Both the position numbers and the translations under genes were made by a program. A stretch of 64,000 bases of DNA from Calliphora vicina (lineage: Eukaryota > Arthropoda > Insecta > Diptera > Calliphoridae). The DNA is taken from assembly GCF_958450345.1 (NCBI RefSeq), contig NC_088781.1, forward strand, positions 124,384,431-124,448,430. Direction: 5' to 3'. The notes below the pieces were generated by a model. The model saw nothing but the letters and a program-made list of their open reading frames with translations, searched no databases and was not told the DNA's origin. The first letter of the stretch is position 1; the number at the start of each line of letters is the position of its first letter. This document shows, piece after piece, positions 54,726 to 64,000 of the stretch.

Positions 54726-55742
54726 TGTCAAATGTTTATCAGTAAAAAACCAAGCCACCTATGGAGTTGAAAGGTTAAAAAGAATTCTCAATAATGTTTT
54801 CTCCATTGTGTTTGACTTGTGTTTTTACTCTTGTCCAAACGCCATCAAAGTCCTGCCTGCATTTTTCAAGGATCAAACCAGTATTTTCCTTGTAACCATG
54901 TAATTAGCATAATTGGTAAAATTTTTGCTCTACTACTTTTTTCTGTTAATATTCCACAAGCAAAAACAGTCTTGGTTGTTGTTCTAAAGTTAAAATATTA
55001 ATTGCTTGTGAATAAAATATTTTACAACTTTAAATAATTTGCATTAAATTCACTAAATAACTAGTCTTAATAGCAAATTAAATAATTGTTTTTGTCTTTC
55101 GATGATCTAAGTAAATAAATGGAAAGTAATTTTTAAGATCTAATAAATCTTAAAAACAGTATATATAGACAATTTTAATATTTCCTCTTGGCCCTTCTCC
55201 CCTTTATTCAAGTAAGATAGTTGAGTGGTAGTCTGTATGTCTGCAATTTATTCTGATTTTTTTTAGCTGTCAGTGCTGCAGACTTTTTGTGTCTGGTACA
55301 ATCAACAAGTTAAAACAATAGACATTACAATTATCTTTTATCATTGTTAACCAGTTTAATGAGTTGATAGTTATTTGTTACAGTAGTAAGAATTTCAATT
55401 ACAATTCATTCACCTGTTACAGATTACAGTGATATTGAAATTTGACAGCTGACATAAATGAGCACTAATTTTTATTAAAGCAGAGAATGTTGAGCAAACA
55501 TTAATTAGATATCAAAATTATTAATGAAGGGTATTTCTTTAAGAGCTTTAAATTTAAATAAAGTAAAGTGTTTGTTAGTTATCATCGAAAATCGCAAGGT
55601 GGAGCCATTTAAGCTTTTTTCGTTTCAAAAATCATAAATTTTGAATAATTTAAAAGGCATATGATATATAATTGATTTACCTATGAAATGAGTGTTTGAA
55701 AAGGGTCCTATGACTTTCAGATGCCTACTTATCAATTAAAAA
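54726..55742. other. Unassigned AT-rich DNA
   Basis: ~55545-55590 echoes 44930-44970, and ~55610-55680 resembles 3470-3550. No gene is recognised. Confidence 0.4.
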
Positions 55743-58109
55743 CACTGTCCAACAAATTGAGACTTTTTGATTGGAACAGAAAGCGAACCTATAATTCTGA
55801 AAGGGCATGTTGAGTAGATAATTTTTGTAGAATAAACTTATAGTCCACCTGGTCGGATTTTTTTTTACAGTGGATCAAAGTTTTCATTTTTGGATCGAAG
55901 GGAGCAGTATACTAACTGAAAAAAATGTTGTAAGTTAATGTCTAAGAGAATTCTTATTGTCAGAGTTATATTGTGGAATTTTATGGGGATAATTTTTGTG
56001 GAAGATCTTAACCCTCTAGCTCCTTTCCTTAGGGGTCAATTTTACCCTTTTTTTCGAGGAAATGAAAAAAAGTCCTTTCAAAAAGGACATTTAAGGATTA
56101 AAATATACGACGAAAATTTTTGCCGGAAAATTTCAGTGGGGGTCACCAAAGATACCAAAGATGTAGATAAAGCACTTTACGCTTAATTAGCAAAATTGCA
56201 CGCCACCTTGGGTCTCACATTTTTTAAAAAAATCGAAAAAAATCTATTTATAATCCGAATGAGCTGATATTTAAAATATAAATAGCCCTAGAGAAGATCT
56301 ACAAAAATGCATATACATATCTAGCTTATCGCTTTTAGGTCAAGAGTTATTTAGGTTTATTTATTTACTTTTTTTAATTTTGTTCGATCTTTTTTTAGTT
56401 TTTTAGATATGTCGGGCCTACGGTGGTTCGAAATTGTTTTTTTAAAATATCACCTATATTCGCGATGAAATTTCGAATACTATAAAAACAACTTCCTAAC
56501 AGCGATGTCGTCCCTATAAAAAGTTACATGCATCCAAATTTGGTACATGTAAAAATGACCGTATTTTTTACGTTTTTTCCCAAAAAAGTCCCTATATACT
56601 TTCTTTTGTAGAAAAAAATTTTCTTCTGGACTATATAAAATTTGCACATGATTCGAAAAGGGAACCTAATGCAAAAGCGTAGAAAGTAAAACTTGGCTCA
56701 CTTAGGTGGACCTAGTCGCCTCCAGACTTATCCAAACTTTGCCAATTAAAAAAAAAATTTTTGGTTTGAGCAAAAAATTCTAAAAAGGCAAAGCAGCGAT
56801 TCTCGAAAAATCGCCATGCATGTATAGCCCTATATCTTATTTAAACACGTACGAAGTTATTTTACTATCACACTGTAAATAACGTCGCCGTAGGGTGTTT
56901 TCTAAAAAACTCAGTTTTTGGAACACATTTTCCCCGTATTAGGAATTTTGATATTTGAAAATAAAAAGTGTTAAAGATTATAATTCCATTGCTTTAAGGA
57001 CATTTGGATATACATTACTGCCAAATTTTGTTGTAATATCTTTAACCGTTAAAATTTTACATTAATGAAAATTTTATATTTTTGTTCATGGAAAATTCCA
57101 ATATTTAAATTTTTTAGTTTCTAAGGTAAATGAAGGCCGAAAAATTCTTAAAATTATTTCATTTCACTAAACTGTTAATTTTCAAGTCCTAAGGTTTTCA
57201 CCAATATCAACTACTTATACATAGAGCTTATACTTGTTCATCAGGAGCTCCACAAACCTTGCTCCCTTTTGAAAAATTTTAACGTTTTTTTTATATATTC
57301 CATGTGTTTTTTGAAAAAACGCCATTTTTACATGTTCCAACTTTGGATGCGTGTAAATTTTTATAAGGACGACATAACAGTTAACAAGTTATTTTTATAG
57401 TATTCGAAATTTTATCTTAAATATTGGTGATATTTTAAAAAACAATTTCGAACCACCGTAGGCCCGACATATCTAAAAAACTAAAAAAAGATGGAACAAA
57501 TTTAAAAAAAAAAAATAAATAAATAAATAAACATAAATAACTCTTGACCTAAAAGTGATAATTTACATATGTATACATATTTTTTTTGTAGATCTTCTCT
57601 AGGACAATTTATATTTTAAATATCAGCTCATTGGGATCATAAATAGATTTTTTGTGATTTTTTTAAAAAATGTGAGACCCAAGGTGGCGTGTAATCTTAT
57701 TTACAACTTTGGTATCTTTGGTAACCCCCACTGAAATTTTCCGGCAAAAATTTTCGTAGAATATTTGAATCCTTAGATGTCATTTTTGAAAGGACTTTAT
57801 TTGATTTTCTCCAAAAAAGGGTCAAATTGACCCCTAAAGAGAGGAGCTAAAGGGTTAAGATCTTCCACAAAAATGATCGCCATAAAATTCCATAATATAA
57901 CTCTGACCATAAGAATACTTTAGATATTAACTAACATTTTTTTCAGTTAGTATACTGCTCCCTTCGATCAAAAAATGAAAACCTTGACCCACTGTAAAAA
58001 AATTCAGACCAGCTGGACTACAAGTTTATTCTACAAAAATGCTCTACTCAACATGCCCTTTCAGAATTATACGGTCGCTATTCTGTTCCAAAAATGCTGT
58101 TGGACAGTG
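55743..58109. mobile_element. Long-inverted-repeat element 1 (CACTGTCCAACA ends)
   Basis: The ends are CACTGTCCAACA and TGTTGGACAGTG. The two arms, 55743-~56590 and ~57295-58109, are inverted copies over ~800 bp: TTCTGAAAGGGCATGTTGAG / inverse, GATCGAAGGGAGCAGTATAC / inverse, TTAACCCTCTAGCTCC / inverse, GTCGGGCCTACGGTGGTTCG / inverse, GATGTCGTCC..ATAAAAA / inverse. The unique spacer is ~700 bp with no recognised gene. No convincing target duplication (AAA/TAA). Confidence 0.88.
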
Positions 58110-58258
58110 TAATTTGCAAGTGTTGTTGAAAGCTTTATCTTTCCATGGTGAAAATATAACCGTGCATGGTGATAAATGACAGCCAATTCATGCGGAATTC
58201 CTAATTGAAATTTTATGAGTCTTCTATTTTTGCACAAATCTTTTTAACCTTTAAATAA

Positions 58259-59657
58259 CACTATACAACACCAAAAAAAATTACGAGGTCCGACCAATAA
58301 ATTTTGATAGAGGAAACAAAAAAAAAAGACACGTGTATCGGCGTGATCCTTACGTTTTAGGTATAAAATGTGTTCAGCAAAGTTATGTAAAATGTTACGG
58401 AGAATATTTTTGTAAAATATTTTAACCCTCTAAATCCTCAAGGCATGGGTCTTTTTTGTCCTTCTTTTAAAAATGAGCAAAAAACACCATTACAACAGGG
58501 ATTTAAGGGGTTAAAATGTTCCGCAAAAATATTATCCATAAAATTTTGCTATAAGTCCCTGAATATATCAAAACGGAAAATTCAACCAGAAAGTCAGAAA
58601 TATGACATAACAAAAGAGAGCATAGGGTTAATTTCGCATTTATTAAGAATTTTATTTTAAAGAACATTTTAGGTATGAAATGTGTTCAGAAAATTTATGC
58701 AAAATGTTACGGAGAACATTTTTGTAGAATATGGTAACCCTCTAACTCCTCAAGGCATGGGTCTTTTTTGTCCTTCTTTTAAAAAAGAGCAACAAACTCC
58801 ATTAAAACAGGGATTTAAGGGGTTAAAATGTTCCGCAAATATATTGTACGTGAAATTTTACTATAAGTCCCTGAATACACCAAAACGGAAAATTCAACCA
58901 GAAAGTCAGAAATAAGACACAACAAAAGAGAGCTTAGGGTTAATTTTGCATTTATTAAGAATTTTATTTTAAAGTACCCCAAAAATTTAACATGCGCACC
59001 CATTGAAGAACGCTTATAGCTGAAATATGCATATGGTAATAAAGTGGAATTGCCTAGAGCTATAAAAATGTAATTAATGAAGACTTCCTATCCAAATTCT
59101 TAATAAATACGAAATTAGCAGTGAGCTGAACACATTTTATACCTAAAATGTTCTTTAAAATAAAATTCTTAATAAATGCGAAATTAAGCCTATGCTCTCT
59201 TTTGTTATGACTTTTTCTGACTTTCTGGTTGAATTTTCCGTTTTGATGTATTCAGGGACTTATAGTAAAATTTCACGTATAATTTTTTTGCAGAACAGTT
59301 TAACCCTTTAAATACCTGTTTTAATGGTGGTTTTTGCATTTTTTTAAAAGAAGGACAAAAAAGACCCATGCCTTGAGGATTTAGATTGTTAACATATTCT
59401 ACAAAAATATTCTCCGTAATATTTTACATAACTTTGCGGAACACATTTTATACCTAAAATGTAAGGATCATATGGTATCTTATGAAGATTAACAATAAGA
59501 ATGTGCCAGAGTTGGGAAACTTTAACCCACCCTCAAATGAAATTCAGATGTAAACTTTCAAAACGCCGATACACGTGTCTTCTTTTTTGTCTCCTCTATC
59601 AAAATTTATTGGTCGGACCTTGTAATTTTGGAAAAAATTTAATTTTGTTGTATAGTG
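58259..59657. mobile_element. Long-inverted-repeat element 2 (CACTATACAACA ends)
   Basis: The ends CACTATACAACA and TGTTGTATAGTG are flanked by TAA on each side (58256-58258, 59658-59660). The left part holds two tandem ~310-bp units (58358-58667, 58668-58977), each with GTATRAAATGTGTTCAG, CGGAGAA.ATTTTTGTA, TAACCCTCTAA.TCCTCAAGG and CATGGGTCTTTTTTGTCC. The right part is one inverted unit (~59120-59470). The TTAACCCTCTA..TCC module is shared with element 1, so the two adjacent elements are related. Short frames at 58445-58660 and 58682-58915 are repeat-unit by-products. Confidence 0.88.
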
Positions 59658-61406
59658 TAATAAAGGTTTTCTAACAAACTCTGTTGTGCGGACTTTTTGT
59701 AAATTGGTTCTACACATTCCATATTAATAAACGTGAAAGTATTTTTTTTATACCATTTAAGGTAGCTGTGTTTTATACACATTTTTCTCCTAAAGACAAT
59801 TTGTAGGACTCGAAATATTCTTTGTTTCTATACGACTTTGTGTAAAACTTTCTTCTTCATCACAATTTCCCGCTGTTTATTTATTGCTTTTATTTATTTT
59901 TTTCGATTTGGAAAACCTTTTGAAGGGGAAAACAGCAAGTAGATATTCACATGTTTTAATTTTGATAGTAACGAAAAGCATGCAAGTTTGTATGTATATG
60001 AGTTTTGACATGCAGCTATAGCAACAAGATTTAAATTTTCATGTTGTTATTTAATATTAGCTTGGAGTTTCATATTTGATGCCTTGTTCTTACTTGTAAA
60101 ATATATGAATATATTGACTTATATTTAACAAGTGTGTGAGAATGGCATGTGCTTATTCTGTTGATAATTTAACCCATTTAAGACATACGAATAGAAAAAT
60201 ATCCAAATACCACAGATTCAGGTGTAACATATAAAAATATCCATAAATACCTTAAATACAGTTTGTATGAAATTTTATCAAAATCGAAGTAATGAATCGG
60301 GAGTCAGGCATTAATGGGTTAATATGCATTATTTGCCTATACACATAACAAATCTACTAGTACAGGAGCCTAAGATTAGTTCCCGCCATTCAAAGAAAAA
60401 ATATAAGGAATAAGTTAAAAAAAGAAATAATAGAAAATACCACATATCTAAAAATATAATTATCTATATGATTTTTATGTGGTGTTTCGCAGAAACTACT
60501 GTTACGAAAAGCAAAAACGAAAAAAACAAAATAGATTAAAATTAAATCAGAAAATTTCAAATCAAACTGTTTTAACTTTGATATATGATATTTTATGAAA
60601 TGAGAAATAAAAAACAGCGATAGAGAAATCAAAAGTACATCAAACACCTAAAAAGTTAACACAAAAACGAAAACAGCAGGAAACAAGTTATTTTAAATGT
60701 CAAAAATAAAAAACATTAATATAAATTGGAATTTACTTGTAAACAAAATATAAAACACAAAATCAGACAGTGCAAAAAGCATTCGTCAAAAAAGCAATAT
60801 AACAGTCAAATTAATTTTGCACCTTTAAGTGTTATTGATGTCAAAAAATCCATTAAATGAGTTGATGAGTTTCATAACAAAACACAATAATTCCTACTTA
60901 AACATTTTTTTAATAAATTATTCAATTTAATTTAAGTGAGGTATTGATCTATACAGTCAAATTATTAACTTTTGATATGGTTTTTAATAATATTTTTATA
61001 CATTTTAATATGTAGAATGGCATTCAGTAAAAGAGACGAGAAACTTAAAAAGGAATTATTGCGTTTTGTTTTTTAGCAAGTAATTAATAAAACGAAAATA
61101 ATAAGGTATTGACAAATTACATTTTCATTTCCATGGAAAAAAGTTTATTAATAAAACAAGACGAATATAATTAAATTAATAAACAAATAACAATACCGAG
61201 AAATTAATGTTAATTGTTGATAACCTTCAAATAAGGCGTCACACAGTGGCATAGAGAAAAAGAGAGAAATAAATCTGTAACTTAAAAACCTTAGACCATA
61301 GTTTTCCTTAATTAATTTGCCACGTAAAACTCATGAGGTCGACATGTTATATATCAATGGATAGGGGAATACTTTTTTGAAAAATATGACAAAATATGCT
61401 TTTTAT
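59658..61406. other. Unassigned AT-rich DNA
   Basis: Nothing recognised. Confidence 0.4.
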
Positions 61407-61729
61407 CGGAGACATAACTGTTATAAGAAATATCTAAAAAAAATTAGCCATAACTGTTATATTGTAGAAATAAATTTTTGTTTCTTTAAATGAAAAAAGT
61501 TTTGCTTTTCAATAAGTGTTTTTCATAATAAATATTTTTTTACGTTACTCATAACTTTTATTTTGGATTTATATTTTTTTACGTTGCCTAATAAGTGTTA
61601 TTTATAATAAATATTTTTTTTGTTACTCATAACCTTTATTTTCGATTTAACTTCACCTGAAGTATCTCCACTTCAACCAATATCCGATTTTCTGATTGAC
61701 GAATCTAAATACGTCATCGTTGTTCGGAA

Positions 61730-62975
61730 CAGTGTTGCCAGTTTAGCCTTTTTGAGGCTAAATTTAGCCTTTTTATTTACTCTTTAGCCTCGAAATTTTG
61801 GTTTTAGCTTCGTGGCTTTTTTCTAGCCTTTTCTTAATTTCAAAATAGCCTTTTTTGAAATTAAAAAAGGCTAAAAATTTCGAGACTAAAGAGTAAATAA
61901 AAAGGCTAAATTTATATTTGTGAACCATTTTCATTTTAATTCATTACTGATTTTCATTTAGCTTTTCAACATACTCAAGAATTGTGCAGTATTAAAAGAA
62001 CAAATAACAATTGCCAATATCAAGTGGTTCAAAATTAAATAGAGTATTTTATATCTGAAAGCTTAAATGTCTAGCAAATTCTCTTTCAAGACAAAATTGT
62101 TATTACACATTATATTCATCATTATATAATGGACAAGAGTCCCACAAACTCTTGAAGGCTTGTGATACTCGATGGCGATCAATAGCCGTTAAACGTCTTG
62201 TGGATCTATGCTTCGAGTTAAAACCCATTTTGTTTTAATTTCGTCAAACCAGCAATTCTAAAAAGCCAAACTTTTAAGTAATTAATACACTGATTATAAT
62301 TTGGCGTACCATCTTTTTTTAAAACCAGTATTGCACAAAGTACAAAAAATAAATAAATCATTTGCTGTTTTCTGATTTAAAATTCAAGGAATTTGATCCA
62401 TTATCGTCGCCAATTGAAAATTGTTTAATGTTTTTGACACATTTTTCATACTAGTTTGATGAATGAGAGATAAAATAAAGAACGTTTTAATTAGTGAAGA
62501 TTATGACAAAAATAATACGACAAATTAAACTAATTGAGCAATTGAGACAAAGATTACCATATGAAAACTCTACGCAAAATCAATTTTTTTCCCGTTGATA
62601 ATAAAGTAGTAAAACCAAAAAAAATATATTATGTCATATTGATAGTGAAAAATTAAAGTGCTAATAAAATTACGAAGCTTAAGGCTCAGGGGCAGAATAT
62701 ATTAAACTACAAATGGACAAATATAGAACCAACAATGTCCATTTTCTGACATGGTTAATCTAGTATTTAACTTTTTAGTACTTCCTTTAAGTAAAGCAGA
62801 TGAATTTTATGAACATATTTTCTAATTTTTTATTTAAAAATAAATATAAACCAAAATTCTTAATTTATAATATTTTAGCTTTTTTTTTGGCTTTTTTTCT
62901 AAAGCGGTTTAGCTTTTTCTGGCCTTTTTTTGAAGCCAATATAGCTTCTTTTTTCGCCAGCTCCTGGCAACACTG
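61730..62975 (+). mobile_element. Young hAT-type element, copy 3 of 3
   Basis: CAGTGTTGCCAG...CTGGCAACACTG with a perfect GTTCGGAA duplication (61722-61729, 62976-62983). It has the same length and orientation as the copies at 26.1 and 52.2 kb. It is inserted in the hAT relic at 61407-63709, upstream of that element's transposase C-terminus. Confidence 0.95.
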
Positions 62976-63300
62976 GTTCGGAACATCAATTAGAGAACTT
63001 GAAGTGGATTTATTATCAGAAGATGACAAAGGCAATACATCGCGAGAGTTATTAGCAGCTATAGCTGAAATAGAGAGCTTTAAACCTATGAGACCGATTT
63101 GTTGCAATATTAGGAAAAGAAAAAGGATACTTTTGCAATTTTTAAATAAATTGGTTCATATTGTCTATGCACTGCCGGCTAAACGGGTTTCTGTTGAAAC
63201 AGCATTTCCTGCTTTGCGTATTTTGTTGACTGAGAAAAGATGCAACTTGGCGGACAATGCGTTTGCTAAAACATTGATTGTGAAACAAAATTCTTCATAA
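62976..63300 (+). pseudogene. hAT transposase C-terminal domain remnant
   Basis: The open frame to 63300 reads IRELEVDLLSEDDKGNTSRE, LLAAIAEIESFKPMR, LLQFLNKLVHIVYALPAKRV, SVETAFPALRILLTEKRCNL and ADNAFAKTLIVKQN, stop. This is the hATC pattern with 'SVE.AF.ALR' in place of 'SVERAFS..G', resembling the relic at 14732-15031 (VERAFSALRLIL). The frame opens upstream inside copy 3's terminal repeat (from ~62800), but that part is not transposase. Before the insertion, 61643-61721 can be read as DLTSPEVSPLQPISDFLIDE, possibly the preceding piece, though in another frame. Dead. Confidence 0.82.
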
Positions 63301-63709
63301 TTAAAAAACACACAATAAAAACCATCAATCTCATACCAAGCTTCTTTTTTGCGACTTTAAAGGTTAAATACAATGTATGTACTAATAAAAATGCAATCAA
63401 GGTGACGAAAGAAACTTCTTTTGAGTTATGAGCAACGAAAAAAATACATTCTTTAGAATAACTCTTATTAGGCAACTTAAAAACATACAAATTGAAAAAA
63501 AAGTTATGAGCAACGTAAAAAAATATATATTATGAATAACACTTATTAGGCAATGTAAAAAAATATAAATCGAAAATAAAAGTTATGAGCAACGAAAAAA
63601 AAATATTTATTATGAATAACTCTTATTTGAAAACGTAAAGATTATTCATTGATTTATGCCTAACTTTTTCAGTCTCAAAAATTTTAATAACAGTTATTTT
63701 TTGTCTCTG

Positions 63710-64000
63710 TTTTTTTATTGATTTACAAATTGAAATTAAATATTTATTTATGAAATTTTTTTAATGAACTTTTGCACTTATGTATATAGATTTTTCTATT
63801 GAAAATGGAAAAGCAAAAACAAATTTTGAAATTTGTAATCAGAAGTCCCGCACTTCCTAAAAGATTGTTGAAAAATCCAACAACAATTGGCTATAATATG
63901 CACATCAGGGGCTGGGTTATTGGAACCCTTTAGAAAATAATTAAGATCATATTCGGCCGGTACCGTTAAATAACTCGCAAATGAAATAACAACCAACAAA
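63710..64000. repeat. Dispersed repeat, inverse of ~22670-22900
   Basis: ~63790-63950 (GAAATTTGTAATCAGAAGTC, CCGCA, GGCTATAATATGCACATCAGGGGCTGGGTTATTGG in segments, AACCCTTT) corresponds to the inverted 22690-22850 sequence. No gene is recognised to the window end. Confidence 0.5.

Larger units (their letters stand above)
61407..63709 (+). mobile_element. hAT relic interrupted by young hAT-type copy 3
   Basis: The ends CGGAGACATAACTGTTATAAG and the inverse of CAGAGACAAAAAATAACTGTT resemble the CAAGGAC..AACTGTTAT ends of the hAT at 14353-15974. Subterminal repeats built from TTATGAGCAACG / CGTTGC.TAATAA, ATAATAAATATTTTTT and AATAAC(A/T)(C/G)TTATTAGGCAA recur, inverted, at 61480-61650 and 63420-63640. 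The flanks CTTTTTAT / TTTTTTTA are compatible with an imperfect 8-bp duplication. Removing copy 3 leaves ~1.05 kb. Confidence 0.75.

Noticed and set aside
58445..58915. Duplicated 71- and 77-codon frames as a tandem gene pair
   Set aside because: They are the same region of the two ~310-bp units of long-inverted-repeat element 2 and do not extend beyond the repeat.
62800..63300. 166-codon frame as one protein
   Set aside because: Its first ~58 codons are the end of the inserted hAT-type copy and its terminal repeat; only the part from ~62976 is hAT transposase. It is a chance fusion.
1..64000. CRISPR arrays, bacterial operons or prophage
   Set aside because: The regular 113-bp array at 0.9-2.1 kb has no spacer/repeat division and belongs to a Helitron; no prokaryotic gene was seen.
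1..64000. tRNA or rRNA genes
   Set aside because: No GGTTCRANTCC-type T-loop with matching acceptor stem, and no conserved rRNA segment, was found by eye on either strand.

Overview
This window looks like a gene-free, transposon-saturated intergenic or intronic stretch of a higher (cyclorrhaphan) fly genome. The DNA is strongly AT-rich with long A/T homopolymers and has no long open reading frame. I recognise no host gene, rRNA or tRNA. Every coding stretch I can name is a decayed transposable-element protein: mariner, hAT, piggyBac, RTE/craniofacial-type non-LTR endonuclease-reverse transcriptase, and another non-LTR element. The fly assignment is inference from element content and from two dispersed repeat families that I remember as typical of muscoid flies; no host marker gene confirms it.

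Layout. 0.2-3.5 kb: a TIR transposon split by a Helitron fragment, which carries an 11-copy ~113-bp minisatellite, and by an 8-bp-TSD hAT element. 5.2-11.3 kb: copies of two short families with a hairpin at each end (called here A and B), a non-LTR EN-RT relic and a Tc1-type MITE. 11.3-13.3 kb: a second EN-RT relic with a TA-flanked MITE in it. 14.27-16.53 kb: a three-level nest (TIR element > hAT with transposase C-terminus > family A). 17.9-21.6 kb: a non-LTR 3' end, a foldback, a family A copy, a mariner relic and a small TIR element. 25.5-27.5 kb: a foldback holding a young hAT-type element. 28.4-30.0 kb: a complete, inverted relative of the 0.2-3.5 kb TIR element. 32.0-32.8 kb: a second hAT copy keeping the transposase C-terminal domain. 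36.2-38.5 kb: an unidentified coding relic split by a piggyBac element. 39.3-46.9 kb: mariner pieces, a palindromic MITE, four family B copies (one carrying a hAT-type element) and a ~340-bp direct duplication. 47-49.4 kb: a mariner-superfamily relic and two Helitron-like elements. 52.2-53.4 and 61.7-63.0 kb: two further near-identical copies of the young hAT-type element. 55.7-59.7 kb: two adjacent elements with very long inverted arms and CACTRTMCAACA ends. 61.4-63.7 kb: a hAT relic carrying the third young copy.

The elements do not form a pathway. What the window offers is an insertion history: target-site duplications give the order of events at many nests, and three almost identical 1.24-kb hAT-type copies with 8-bp duplications point to recent mobilisation by a transposase encoded elsewhere. 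The least familiar structures are the paired CACTR long-inverted-repeat elements and families A and B, whose conserved short reading frames recur in several copies. Boundaries given from terminal repeats plus target duplications are firm; boundaries of degenerate relics are approximate. All comparisons were made by eye.
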